A stretch of 64,000 nucleotides of DNA from CAVQAH01 sp963784195 (GCA_963784195.1 CAWARA010000016.1:540386-604385); one strand, 5' to 3'. Positions 54,076 through 63,954 are shown, counted from the first letter of the stretch. Notes: generated from the letters alone by a model not told the origin. Program-made: numbers and translations.

Positions 54076-55545
54076 TCAGGCAATGATCTCTTTAATCACA
54101 TTGCCCGACACGTCAGTCAGCCTGAAGTCGCGGGCGCTGAAGCGATACGTCAGCTTCGTGTGATCGATCCCCATCAGGTGCAGGATGGTCGCGTGCAGGT
54201 CGTGGACGTGGACCGGCTTCTCGATCGCCTTGAACCCGAAGTCGTCGGTGGCGCCGTGGATGGTGCCGCCTTTGACCCCTCCACCGGCCAGCCACATCGT
54301 GAAGCCGAACGGGTTGTGGTCGCGGCCGTTCTGGACGTTGCCGGCGCCGCCTCCCACCTCGCAGACCGGCGTGCGGCCGAACTCCGATCCGCAGACGACC
54401 AGCGTTTCATCGAACAGTCCGCGTGACTTCAGGTCCTTGATGACCGCCGCGAACGGCTGATCGGAGTCCTTCGCGTTCTTGCGGTGCGCCTGGATGTCAC
54501 CGTGCGCATCCCAGGGGTCGCCCTTCGCGTAGTACACCTGCACCATTCGCACGCCGCGTTCGACGAGGCGAACGGCCATGAGACAGCCGCGCGCCGTGCT
54601 CCCCGGGCCGTACAGCTTCAGCGTCGCCTCGGTTTCCTTGCGGATGTCGAACACCTCCGGCGCTTCCGTCTGCATCCGGTAAGCGATCTCCATCGACGAG
54701 ATCGCTGCTTCGAGCTGAGGATCCCGCATCGTCTCGCGCCCGCTGCGGATCCGATCCAGCTCGGCGAGCAGATCGAGCTCCCGGCGCTGCTCGCTCAGCG
54801 TGAACTTATCGTTGTGGATGAAGCTGACCAGCTTCTTCGGATCGAAGTCCTTGCCGACGATCTGATCGGGCTTCTCGACCTTGTCCGCGATGAATGTGCC
54901 CTGATGCACTGCAGGCAGGAACGCGCTGTTCCAGAGCGGCGGCCCGACGGTCGTCGGGACATCGGGACAGAGCACGACGTAGCCCGGCAGGTTCCTGTTG
55001 TCGGACCCCAACCCGTACGTCAACCAGGATCCCAGCGACGGCCGGCCGACCTGGGTGTGGCCGGTGTTCATCATGAGCATCGACGGCTCGTGATTCGGGA
55101 TGTCGGTGTGGACCGAGCGAATGAAGCAGATGTCGTCGGCACACGCGCCGACGTTCGGGAACAGTTCGCTCACGTCCATGCCGCACTGGCCGTACTTCTT
55201 GAACGTGAACGGCGAGCGGAGGAGCGCACCGGTCTTCCGTTCCGTCGCAATGCTGCCGCCCGGCAGCGGCTGCCCGTGGTACTTGTCGAGCATCGGCTTC
55301 GGATCGAAGCTGTCGACCTGCGACAGGCCGCCGTTCATGAACAGGAAGATGACGTGTTTCGCCCTGGCCGGATGATGGAGCCCGCCGGTCGCCCGGATCT
55401 TCGCGTCCTGGTTCGCCCCGCCGAGCGTCGCGGCCGTCGCCAGCGACTCCCCGACCAGCCCGGCAAAGGCGAGCATGCCGAAGCCATTGCCTATGCGGCA
55501 CAGCGCCTCGCGGCGGGTGACGGGGTTCCGGGATTTGTGGCGCAT
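54076..55545 (-). CDS. DUF1501 protein (sulfatase-like fold), Tat-type signal
   Basis: 489 aa. The N-terminus RREALCRIGNGFGMLAFAGL resembles a Tat signal, with an RR pair followed by a hydrophobic stretch. DUF1501 landmarks: AKHVIFLFMNGGLSQVDSFD, PKPMLDKYHGQPLPGG, HEPSMLMMNTGHTQVGRPSL, RGVRMVQVYYAKGDPWDAHG, VVCGSEFGRTPVCE, GRDHNPFGFTMWLAGGGVKG and HDLHATILHLMGIDHTKLTY. The fold is alkaline-phosphatase/sulfatase-like; enzymatic role unknown. It follows the cytochrome-DUF1549 gene after 7 bp, the operon pairing seen throughout Planctomycetota, Verrucomicrobiota and Acidobacteriota, so the two products probably act together in the periplasm. Confidence 0.95.
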   Translation of the reverse strand: MRHKSRNPVTRREALCRIGNGFGMLAFAGLVGESLATAATLGGANQDAKIRATGGLHHPARAKHVIFLFMNGGLSQVDSFDPKPMLDKYHGQPLPGGSIATERKTGALLRSPFTFKKYGQCGMDVSELFPNVGACADDICFIRSVHTDIPNHEPSMLMMNTGHTQVGRPSLGSWLTYGLGSDNRNLPGYVVLCPDVPTTVGPPLWNSAFLPAVHQGTFIADKVEKPDQIVGKDFDPKKLVSFIHNDKFTLSEQRRELDLLAELDRIRSGRETMRDPQLEAAISSMEIAYRMQTEAPEVFDIRKETEATLKLYGPGSTARGCLMAVRLVERGVRMVQVYYAKGDPWDAHGDIQAHRKNAKDSDQPFAAVIKDLKSRGLFDETLVVCGSEFGRTPVCEVGGGAGNVQNGRDHNPFGFTMWLAGGGVKGGTIHGATDDFGFKAIEKPVHVHDLHATILHLMGIDHTKLTYRFSARDFRLTDVSGNVIKEIIA

Positions 55546-55552
55546 GAGGGTC

Positions 55553-58500
55553 TCAGTTCATGAACAGGAACTCGTTCGAGCTCAGAAGCACTTTCATGTA
55601 GCGGCCCAGCGCAGTCACGGGCAAGAGCTTCTTCTCGGCCGAGGGCTTGGACGGGTCCGCCACGACACCCGCCATCATCTTGTCGCCGGTCATGGCGTCC
55701 TTCTGAGCGTCTGCGCCAGGCGCGGATGGCGTCATCTTCGCCTTCGCATCCTCCGCCGGTTTCTTCAGGCTGTCGGCGCGGCGCTCTTCGTAGGCACGCA
55801 TCGGCTCCTGCGTCACGTAGGCGATGCCGGCGGCAAGCTCCGCTTCCACGGGATCGCGGCCGAAGACGAATCGATACGCCTTGCGGATACGTGACGGCAC
55901 GTCGGGTTCCCCCGCGACACGCTGGGCCAGCAGCTCGCCCTGCTGCTGCATGAAATCGCTGTTCATGAAGAACAGCCGCTGCAGCGGAACGTTCGTGGTG
56001 AAGCGCTGCTCGGCGGAAATCGTCGGCGCCGGGTAGTCGAACAGCGCAAGGAACTGATCCAGCCGGTACCGGCTGACCTTGCCGTAGATCGTCCGCCGGT
56101 TGACCAACGGCGTGAGCTCTTCGGATGGTCCGCCCGCTTTCTCGATTTTCTCGGCATTCTCGTCAAGGGCACCGGACACGAACAGCATCGAATCGCGGAT
56201 CTGTTCCGCGGTCAGGCGCTGCCGGTTCGCGCGCCAGTAAAGGCGGTTCCCTGAATCTTTCTCGGCGTTGGCGGCGACCTGCTCGGACGATAACTGGTAC
56301 ACGGCGCTCGTCATGATCGCGCGGTGCAGCTTCTTGATCGACATGCCGTTGTCGGTAAACCACCGGGCCAGATATTCGAGCAGCTCCGGGTGCGTCGGCC
56401 GCTCGCCGTTCAGCCCGAAGTTGCTCGGCGTATTCACGATGCCGGTGCCGAAGTGTCCCTTCCACACGCGATTGACGACCACCCGCGCGGTGAGCGGATG
56501 CTGCGCGATGGTCTCTGCCAGCTCCAGCCGTCCACTTCCCTTCGCGTATGGCGCCGGCTCCCCATCGCTCAGGACCGACAGGAAGCGCCGGGGGACCTCG
56601 TCGCCAAGCCGCATCGGGTTGCCTCGCAGCGCGAGCTTCAGGTTTGCCGGTTCGTCGACGTCGCGAACGCCGTGCGCGTAGGTGAACTTGGGTGGCAGGG
56701 CCTTCTCCATCGCCTTGATGTCCGCCCTGAGATCCTCGACATGCTTGCGGCGGTCGCCCGACAATTGACGCTCCAGGCCCCAGCCCCGGAACACCAGCAG
56801 CCCGGGCTTGAGGTACTCCGCGGTCATCGGCTCGTAACCGCCTTCGAGGTCGCGCTGGAAGACGTCGGTCCAGAGATGCGTCTTCTCTGCCGGCAGGCCT
56901 TTGAGCTCGAGGCCACACCCCGGACAGAAATCGTCGTTGGTGACGAACTCGTTCGGCAGGTTTGCAGGCTTCTTCTTCCTGGTGCCGGGCAGCGCCTTGG
57001 CCCGGATGATGTCGTTCTCCTCGTCGATCTCCTTCTTCTCGAACATCACCTCGAGCAGCAAAACCTGAAAGGCATCGCCGAGCTTCTTCGCTTCGGCTTC
57101 CGTGCCACCACCCTTGATCATCTCCTGCCAGTCTTTCAGGAAGGGATAGAACGTCGGCGGCTTGGCAAGAAAGCGGACCCAGCGATCGAGCAGCTCGTAA
57201 TCGAGCTTCTGTTCGTCGACGACCCGCGGCAGGGGTTTCTTGGGCTCGCCGGTGACCGTCCAGGCGGCCAGCATGTACTTCGACGCGCTCAAGGCGAGCG
57301 TTTCCGCGAGCTGACGGCTCTCGGTCTGAAGAAAATCGGTGAGCAGCTTCTGCTTCTGCTCGATCTTCTTCTCGGCGGCCTTGAAGTCATCGACCACCGA
57401 CTTGGGCGCGAGCGGGTATTCGTGGTACGTCGCGTTGGCAAACACACCGGCGAGCGCGTAGTAGTCCTTCGCGAGGATCGGGTCGTACTTGTGATCGTGA
57501 CAGCGAGCGCACGCGACCGTGAGGCCCAGGAAACCCCGCGAGACGGCGTCGACGCGATCGTGACGTTCGTCGGCGCGCGTGATCTCGACCGCGCCATTGT
57601 CGTAGTACCACGGGCCGAGGCCCAGGAAGCCGAGCGCCGGAAGCGATCGCACGCGCGCCGGCTCGTCGAACAGATCGGCCGCAATCTGGGCTTTGACGAA
57701 CTGGTCGTAGGGCAGATCGTCGTTGTGCGCCTTGATGACCCAGTCGCGGTAGAGCCACGCATTCGGGTACGGCGCGTAGCCGCGCCCCATGGGATCCAGA
57801 CTGCGCGGATCGTCCTCGCCGTACCGCGCGACGTCCAGCCACATGCGCCCCCACGCCTCGCCATACCGCGGCGACGCAAGCAGCCGATCGACGACCTTGT
57901 CGAAGGCATCCGGAGACGAGTCCTTCTCGAACGCGTCGACCTCGTCCGGCGTGGGCGGCAGACCCGTCAGATCCATCGTGGCGCGGCGGATGAGCGTCAG
58001 CTTGTCGGCGGCTTTCGCCGGTCCGAGCCCTTCGCGCTCCAGTCTCGAAAGGATGAAGCGATCGATGTCGGTCTTCGGCCAGTCGGTTCGAGTGACGGAA
58101 GGAATGGACGGCTGCGCAAGCGGAGCGAACGACCAGAAGGCGCGCTGCTCAGCGGTGATCACCTTGTCCGCGGGCTTCGGCGCCGCAGCGTCGGGCTTCG
58201 AACTCGTCGTCGCAACGGGCCACGCCGCGCCGGACTTGATCCAGGCCGCCAGCGCATTGACCTGCGCGTCGGAGAGCTTCGGCTCGCTCCTGGGCATCTT
58301 CGGCGCACCGGCCGCGTGACGCACCGCCCGAATCAGCAGACTGGCGTCAGGGTCGCCAGGAACGATCGCCGGGCCCGACTCGCCGCCTTTCAGCAGGCGC
58401 TCGCGTGAGTCGACCCTCAGGCCGCCCTTCTCGTCATCGGTATGGCAGTGATAACAGGACTCGGCGAGGATCGGCCGAATCTGGGATTCGAAGAATTCGA

Positions 58501-58624
58501 CAGCCGCCGGCGTCAGCGGAGGTGGCTGCGCCGAAGGCTGGGACGCCTGACTGGCCCACACCATGGCCGTCACCAGCACGGCAGTCGCAAGAACGAGCGC
58601 AGCACGCGGCGACGGAGGACTCAT
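55553..58624 (-). CDS. PSCyt1-DUF1549-DUF1553 cytochrome c protein
   Basis: 1023 aa exported protein. After the signal (ALVLATAVLVTAMVWAS) comes a Planctomycete-type cytochrome c domain with the heme-binding CYHCH motif and distal methionine region (GAPKMPRSEPKLSD). PSCyt2/DUF1549 follows (WPKTDIDRFILSRLEREGLG, LIRRATMDLTGLPPTPDEVD, DVARYGEDD, CARCHDHKYDPIL, a second CxxCH). A central insert holds a CPGC motif (DDFCPGCGLELKG). The PSD1/DUF1553 domain ends it (TARVVVNRVWKGHFGTGIVN, TPSNFGLNGERPTHPELLEY, PLQRLFFMNSDFMQQQGEL). It probably works with the DUF1501 partner in periplasmic oxidative degradation; the reaction is unknown. Confidence 0.95.
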   Translation of the reverse strand: MSPPSPRAALVLATAVLVTAMVWASQASQPSAQPPPLTPAAVEFFESQIRPILAESCYHCHTDDEKGGLRVDSRERLLKGGESGPAIVPGDPDASLLIRAVRHAAGAPKMPRSEPKLSDAQVNALAAWIKSGAAWPVATTSSKPDAAAPKPADKVITAEQRAFWSFAPLAQPSIPSVTRTDWPKTDIDRFILSRLEREGLGPAKAADKLTLIRRATMDLTGLPPTPDEVDAFEKDSSPDAFDKVVDRLLASPRYGEAWGRMWLDVARYGEDDPRSLDPMGRGYAPYPNAWLYRDWVIKAHNDDLPYDQFVKAQIAADLFDEPARVRSLPALGFLGLGPWYYDNGAVEITRADERHDRVDAVSRGFLGLTVACARCHDHKYDPILAKDYYALAGVFANATYHEYPLAPKSVVDDFKAAEKKIEQKQKLLTDFLQTESRQLAETLALSASKYMLAAWTVTGEPKKPLPRVVDEQKLDYELLDRWVRFLAKPPTFYPFLKDWQEMIKGGGTEAEAKKLGDAFQVLLLEVMFEKKEIDEENDIIRAKALPGTRKKKPANLPNEFVTNDDFCPGCGLELKGLPAEKTHLWTDVFQRDLEGGYEPMTAEYLKPGLLVFRGWGLERQLSGDRRKHVEDLRADIKAMEKALPPKFTYAHGVRDVDEPANLKLALRGNPMRLGDEVPRRFLSVLSDGEPAPYAKGSGRLELAETIAQHPLTARVVVNRVWKGHFGTGIVNTPSNFGLNGERPTHPELLEYLARWFTDNGMSIKKLHRAIMTSAVYQLSSEQVAANAEKDSGNRLYWRANRQRLTAEQIRDSMLFVSGALDENAEKIEKAGGPSEELTPLVNRRTIYGKVSRYRLDQFLALFDYPAPTISAEQRFTTNVPLQRLFFMNSDFMQQQGELLAQRVAGEPDVPSRIRKAYRFVFGRDPVEAELAAGIAYVTQEPMRAYEERRADSLKKPAEDAKAKMTPSAPGADAQKDAMTGDKMMAGVVADPSKPSAEKKLLPVTALGRYMKVLLSSNEFLFMN

Positions 58625-58662
58625 CCGGTAGGGTATTATCGCACCCGCCCGGGACGAGCTAT

Positions 58663-59670
58663 ATGCCCAACACCATCGTTACCTGCATCTCTTTGACGGC
58701 CATCGGTTTATTGTCGCTGGCACCGGAGCCGGAGGTTCGAATGCAGACGAAGAGGCCTGGCGTCAAGGACGAGTCCCTGCGGATTCCCATCGCCAGGCTT
58801 CAGCCCGATCACGTCTTCGAGATTCCCGGTGTTCCCGACTGGCTGGCGATTGACGAGCACGTGTGGGTGTCGAACTCGCCGAAACACACCGTCACACGCA
58901 TCGATCCGAAGGCGAACACGATCGTCGAAACTATTCCCGTGGGCAAGAATCCCTGTTCGGGCCTGGCCGTCGGTTTCGGATCGCTCTGGGTCCCGAACTG
59001 CGGTGACCCGAGCCTGTCACGGATCGATCTGAAGTCCGGCAAGGTGACGGCGACACTATCGCTGACCATCGGCGACAACGAGGGCGGGCTGTCCACTGGC
59101 ACCGGCAGCGTGTGGCTGATGATCGACGGCAAAGGCACGCTGGCGCGGCTCGACCCGGCCACAAACAAGGCCGTCGCCGAGATCGTGACCGCTCCCGGTT
59201 CGTATGCCGTGGCGCACGCGGACAACACGGTCTGGGTGACGAGCACCGAGAAGAACCTCCTCACCCGCGTCAACGCCTACACCAACGTCGTCGAGCAGAC
59301 GATCCCGGTCGGTCCGAAGCCGCGGTTTCTCGCGATTGGCGAAGGCTCGGTGTGGACGATCAATCAGGGCGACGGGACGATCTCGCGTGTCGACGTGAAA
59401 ACCAACAAGGTCGTGGCCACGATCGAGGCGGGCATTCCCGGAGGCGGAGGCGAGATCGCCGTCGGCGAGGGATCAGTGTGGGTGACTTCGTTCGAGTACC
59501 CGATCACGCGGATCGATCCGAGTACCAACAAGGTCGCCCAACAGTTCTACGGACCGGGCGGCGACGCTATTCGCGTCGGACATGGATCGGTGTGGCTATC
59601 GAACCTGCGTCAGAGCAATGTCTGGCGCCTCGATCCGAAGCGTATCGAGGCCACTGTTCCCGAACGCTGA
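58663..59670 (+). CDS. Exported YVTN/NHL-type beta-propeller protein
   Basis: 335 aa from the ATG at 58663, which begins a weak signal (IVTCISLTAIGLLSLAPEP); upstream open frame overlaps the divergent gene and is not used. Six to seven propeller blades each with W-V and a G-x-x-P turn: DEHVWVSNSPKHTVTRIDPK, VPNCGDPSLSRIDLKSG, GSVWLMIDGKGTLARLDP, NTVWVTSTEKNLLTRV, GSVWTINQGDGTISRVDV, GSVWVTSFEYPITRIDPS and GSVWLSNLRQSNVWRLDP. It probably mediates protein interactions or resembles virginiamycin-lyase-type propellers; catalytic residues are not evident. The methyltransferase gene follows 13 bp after its stop. Confidence 0.85.
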   Translation: MPNTIVTCISLTAIGLLSLAPEPEVRMQTKRPGVKDESLRIPIARLQPDHVFEIPGVPDWLAIDEHVWVSNSPKHTVTRIDPKANTIVETIPVGKNPCSGLAVGFGSLWVPNCGDPSLSRIDLKSGKVTATLSLTIGDNEGGLSTGTGSVWLMIDGKGTLARLDPATNKAVAEIVTAPGSYAVAHADNTVWVTSTEKNLLTRVNAYTNVVEQTIPVGPKPRFLAIGEGSVWTINQGDGTISRVDVKTNKVVATIEAGIPGGGGEIAVGEGSVWVTSFEYPITRIDPSTNKVAQQFYGPGGDAIRVGHGSVWLSNLRQSNVWRLDPKRIEATVPER

Positions 59671-59683
59671 GGATGTCGTGACA

Positions 59684-60556
59684 ATGAAACTCATTTTGCT
59701 TCTCGTCAGCGCCGTGCTCGTATTCGATATGCATGGCACCGCGGACCTCGGTCGCGCACCTGCACCTCGTTCTCTTCAAGCGACAAAGCCCGCTGCGACC
59801 CAGGTCACATCACGAATAACCGTGACAGTTCCGCACGACGAAACTGAGCTCTCCGTCCAGGGCAAGGTGATCGCCGGCACTGGCACTTCGCGAACGTTCG
59901 AGACTTCGCCACTCCAGAAGGGGGTTACGTACCGCTACACGTTTACCGCAACATGGCAGCCGAATACCTACACAACGATGACGCGCAGCAAGACCGTGTC
60001 ATTCCGCGCCGGCGAGCGACTCGCCGTTGATCTCAGGAAGGACGATCCGAACGATCGTGTGCAAGTCCAGTACGTCCCTACGCCAGAGTATGTCGTCGAC
60101 GCCATGATCAAATTAGCCGGCGTGAGCGCGGCAGATGTCGTGTACGAACCAGGCTGTGGTGACGCGCGCATCACGATCGCCGCGGTCAAGAGCGGCGCCA
60201 GAAAAGGCGTTGGTATCGATATCGACGCGGACCGGGTTGCTGAGTCGCGCACCAGAGTCAAAGAGGCAGGTCTCGAAGGCAAGATCGAAATCCGGCTCGG
60301 CGATGCACTGGACATTCAGGATTTGTCAGAGGCAACAGTGGTCTTTCTCTATATGGGCGATCACTTCAACATGCTTATCCGGCCGATTCTGTGGAAGGCC
60401 CTCAAGGTGGGCACGCGCGTGGTGTCACACCGCTTCACAATGGGTGACTGGAAGCCCGACAAGACAGTGTCGGTGGACAACCCCGCAGGCGAGGAGTACA
60501 AGCTTCACCTTTGGATCGTAACGGAGGAACTCAAACGAAGACGTGGCCTCATGTGA
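59684..60556 (+). CDS. Exported TIGR03000-domain protein fused to a class I SAM methyltransferase
   Basis: 290 aa. The first 25 residues look like a signal peptide (MKLILLLVSAVLVFDMHGT). Residues about 42-120 match TIGR03000, the short beta domain of planctomycete surface proteins (ITVTVPHDETELSVQGKVIA, RTFETSPLQKGVTYRYTFTA). The C-terminal half is a Rossmann methyltransferase: motif I VVYEPGCGDARITIAAVKSG, GIDIDADRVAESRTRV, GDALDIQDLSEATVVFLYMG, then WKALKVGTRVVSHRFTMGDW. A methyltransferase with an export signal and a surface-type domain is unusual, since SAM is cytoplasmic. The start could be internal if the leader is not a signal, but the TIGR03000 part is in the same frame and continuous. 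Confidence 0.85.
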   Translation: MKLILLLVSAVLVFDMHGTADLGRAPAPRSLQATKPAATQVTSRITVTVPHDETELSVQGKVIAGTGTSRTFETSPLQKGVTYRYTFTATWQPNTYTTMTRSKTVSFRAGERLAVDLRKDDPNDRVQVQYVPTPEYVVDAMIKLAGVSAADVVYEPGCGDARITIAAVKSGARKGVGIDIDADRVAESRTRVKEAGLEGKIEIRLGDALDIQDLSEATVVFLYMGDHFNMLIRPILWKALKVGTRVVSHRFTMGDWKPDKTVSVDNPAGEEYKLHLWIVTEELKRRRGLM

Positions 60557-60726
60557 CGTCTCACAGGCACCTTCGGCCTAGCCGTGGTAAACGCCAATCT
60601 GACGACCAGTGGATCGCTCGCCACAAGGCGACGACGCGGGACTAATCCTCGACTCGCTCCCGCTCCATTCGACTCACCTGCCGGCTCGCGGACGAACCGC
60701 CAGATTCGCGCATGACAAGCCACAAG

Positions 60727-63538
60727 TTACTCCGTTCGTAACGCGATCGTCGGTTCAATGTTGAGCGCGCGGCGTGTCGGCACCACGCAACCCAGCATGC
60801 AGACGCCCAGCATGACAATCCCGTAGCCAATGATCATGGCCATTCCCTGGAGGGTGAGGTCGCTCTCCGAACCCGGCAACTCGGTGTATTTGATCAACGA
60901 GGCAGCGGTGAAAATGATCGCGGTGCCGACGACGATGCCAAGCGTTACTTGCAACAGGGGACGGCGGAAGGTGGCGACGACGACGCGCTGGCGGCTGGCG
61001 CCGAGGGCCACGCGCACGCCAATCTCACGCGTTCGCCGGGCGACGGTAAACGACAACACGGCGAAGATCCCGGCCAGCGACAAGACGAGGGCGACGCCGG
61101 ACAACACGACCGTGATGCGCAGCCACAACCCCATCACCCACAGGACGTCGTTGTTGGCCTCGTTGGCGCGCTGCACGTTGACGAGCCGCAAGGATGGATC
61201 GACGGCCGTGGCAGCGTCGCGCACCTGCGGCGCGAGCGTCATCGGATCGCCGCCGCGCACGTGCACCATCATGTGAATCTGATCGAACAGATCCGGCGTG
61301 GCTGGAATGTAGAACCCTGCGGCGCGCCCGGCCTGGGTCGGCGCTCCGACGCCGAGCTCGCGCACGACGCCGATCACTTCGTACCAGTCACCCGGTCCCG
61401 CGGGATCGTCCGGGTTTCCCGGCGCCCAGCGCTGCGAGGACGGCCCAGGGTAGCGGAAGCGCACCTGCTGACCAACCGCATTGCGGCCCTGCAGGATCTG
61501 ATCGACGAAGCCTTGATCGACGATCGCCACGCGCGTACCGGGGACGGCGTCTGCGGTGGTGAACCCGCGGCCGGCAAGAACCGGCGCGTCCAGTACTTCG
61601 AAGTACGACGGGTCGACGGCCGCGATGGTGGCCTCGCGCAAGGGAGGCTCCGCGTTCGAGCCGCCCGCTAACGCCGATGCGCCGCCATCCGACTTCGCTG
61701 AAGCTACGTCGGACAGGTCGAGGTCGTAGCCCATGTCGATGATTTTCCCCGGGTGATTCGTCGTCGGTAGGTCCTCTGTGAACGTCACGCCACCTAACGC
61801 CGGGCTGCGCGGCCACCCTCCGGCGAAGCTCTTCGAGCGTGGCGGCCAGCCGCGCGTTGCGCTCGCGCGTGGCGGCGTCGACGTTCGAGCCTCCATCGAC
61901 GGGGTAATCCCGTTCGATTTGCACGGCGAGGTATTGCTCGTTTGCGAATCCGGGATCGAAGTCCTGGACGCCACGCAATAGAGACTGTTCCATGTAAACG
62001 ACCGCAGGGAACATCACCGTGGCCGCGACCTGCGCCACGATCACCACCGTCCAGACACCGCCGAACTGCAGGCCGCCGCTGCCGGCCGTGGTCTGCTTGA
62101 GCCGATGGCCCATGCCGCGCGTGATTTTCATCGCCGGCATGATGCCGGCGACGGCGGCGCCCGCCACCGTCAGCACGATCGCGACGGCGAACGTGCGCGG
62201 CGAAAGGCTGAGATCGAACCAGAAGGGAAGGCGGCCCATGTTGGTCTCGAGAAACACCGTGCCCCAGGTGCGAAGCGCAAAGCCGGCAGCGGTGACGCCG
62301 ACGATCGCCGCGACACCGCCAAGGACCAGCGCTTCAGCGAACATCTGCGCCACGATGCGCCCGCGGCTCGCACCGAGCGCCGTCCGGACCACCAGATCGG
62401 CTTCACGCGATGCCGCGCGCGCAAATAGCAGCAGGCCGACGTTGCCGCAGATCAGGATCAGCAGCACGGCCATGAAGAAGTAGATCGAGTACATGATCGG
62501 CTGGTCGCCTGGTTCACCAGGCGCGGCCATCATCGCGTAGGGCCTCACGCGAGGCTCGAGATGCTGATGCGTGGCCGGTAACTCCGTGGCGGCGCGCCGG
62601 CCGGCCGTCGTCAACTCCGCTTGCGCTGTTTGGATGGTTTCGCCGGGGGCGAGCAGGGCAAAGACGGTAATTGCGGGGCCGGAACGCGGCTTTTGATCGA
62701 GGACAGAGGTCTTGAGCGGCAGCCACACGTCGTGAGAGACCGGAAACTCGAAGCCCTCGCGCATGACCCCAACCACCGTGGCGTGCTCGTTTCCGAGCTG
62801 CACGTCGCGTCCGAGCACGTTTGGATCGCTGCCAAACCGCGTGCGCCACACGTCGTAGCCAATCACCGCCACGGCGGGCGCTGCGGGTTGTTCGTCGGCT
62901 TCGACCAGTACCCGCCCCATAAGCGGCTCGCCGTCGGCGACGCGGAATCCCGAGACGCTCATCTCCGCAACATTGACGGGCCGCGGATCGCCGGCGGAGA
63001 CGATCAGGTTTCGGCTCGAGTCACGCCATGCGCCGACGTCGGTGAGCGATCGCAGCGACTGCCGCCACTCGAGGAAGTCGTGGAGGACCTTTTCCTCTTC
63101 AACGTTCTCCGCCACGTCCATGCTGCGAATTTCGACCAGGCGCGCGCCCTCCGGAAGCGGCAGGGTGGGATGGACGAACAGGCCGACGACCTGGAAGATG
63201 ACGATGCCAACCCAGATCGCGAAGGCCATCGCCAGGCCGCCCACAATCGTGAGGCCCGGATACTTCACGAGCATGCGTCCGCCGATCTTCAGGTCGAACA
63301 CGAGGGCCTCGAGGCCGGGCAGGCCGCGGCGATCGCGATGGGCTTCCCTGGCGCCGGCAACACTGCCGATCCGGACGAGCGCCTGGCGGCGCGCTTCGTC
63401 CGGCGTCATGCCGGCGCGGATGTTGTCGTCCGTGTGCAGATCGATGTGGCTTTGCAGCTCGTCGGCGAAGTCCCGCTCGCCGGCGCCGGGCCGAACGAAG
63501 CCGGCGATTCTCGACCACCACGCGCGCAGCGTTCTCAT
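60727..63538 (-). CDS. MacB/ADOP-type ABC transporter permease, one frameshift
   Basis: About 936 aa. ADOP N-terminal extension (FADELQSHIDLHTDDNIRAG, MTPDEARRQALVRIGSV). First MacB-PCD/FtsX unit (FDLKIGGRMLVKYPGLTIVG, YFFMAVLLILICGNVGLLLF, READLVVRTALGASRGRIV). Second unit (FVDQILQGRNAVGQQVRFRY, VVLSGVALVLSLAGIFAVLS, RRTREIGVRVALGASRQRVV), ending in the conserved tail NIEPTIALRTE. An inserted A near 61800 breaks the frame; removing it gives AAQPGVGGVTFTEDLP. It is transcribed after the PadR gene ending 16 bp upstream. No ATPase partner is nearby. The role in export is inferred from the family. Confidence 0.92.
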
Positions 63539-63554
63539 GGCAGCATTCCCTTCC

Positions 63555-63899
63555 CTAGTCTTCGCTCGCCGCCAGGAAGCGCGTCATGATCGCGGACGTC
63601 TCGGCCCACTGCCGCGTATCGCGCTCGATCTGCTTCCGGCCGGCCTTGGTGAGCTTGTAGAACTTGGCCTTGCGGTTGTTGTCGGACAGGCCCCACGCGG
63701 AGCTGATCAGCCCTTCCTGCTCCAGCTTGAGCAGTGCCGGATAGAGCGTGCCGTAGTTGATCGACAACTTCCCTTCGCTCGTCTGCTCGATGCGGCGGGC
63801 AATGCCGTAGCCGTGCTGTTCGCCCATGGTCAGCAGGGTGCGCAGCACCATCAAAGACAGCGTGCCCTGCCACACGGAGTTCTTTTCGAGTTGAGTCAT
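63555..63899 (-). CDS. PadR-family transcriptional regulator
   Basis: 114 aa. MTQLEKNSVWQGTLSLMVLR, TLLTMGEQHGYGIARRIEQT, INYGTLYPALLKLEQEGLIS and AKFYKLTKAGRKQIERDTRQ give the classical PadR winged helix and C-terminal dimerisation helix. It precedes the ADOP permease by 16 bp and probably represses the pair. A promoter with two inverted repeats lies upstream. It is a different subfamily from the PadR at 50921 by sequence. Confidence 0.95.
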   Translation of the reverse strand: MTQLEKNSVWQGTLSLMVLRTLLTMGEQHGYGIARRIEQTSEGKLSINYGTLYPALLKLEQEGLISSAWGLSDNNRKAKFYKLTKAGRKQIERDTRQWAETSAIMTRFLAASED

Positions 63900-63916
63900 A
63901 CCTATGGCCTTCCCAT

Positions 63917-63954
63917 ACGAATGATACGGTTCGTCCTATGGGATTGCAATAGGA
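63917..63954 (-). promoter_or_regulatory. Promoter and putative PadR operators
   Basis: On the minus strand: -35 TTGCAA (63944-63949), 17-bp spacer, -10 TATCAT (63921-63926). Two inverted repeats overlap it: TCCTAT-N9-ATAGGA (63934-63939 with 63949-63954) across the -35, and ACGAA-N8-TTCGT (63917-63921 with 63930-63934) across the -10. Binding at either would block RNA polymerase. Confidence 0.7.

Noticed and set aside
56324..58408. A 694-codon open frame opposite the DUF1549/DUF1553 gene
   Set aside because: Antisense shadow. Its translation is low complexity (many Arg, Leu, Val) and has no recognisable domain.
23260..61800. Programmed +1 ribosomal frameshifting as the cause of the many +1 shifts
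   Set aside because: The shift sites share no slippery codon or stop-codon context, affect unrelated housekeeping-type genes, and are each repaired by deleting one arbitrary base.
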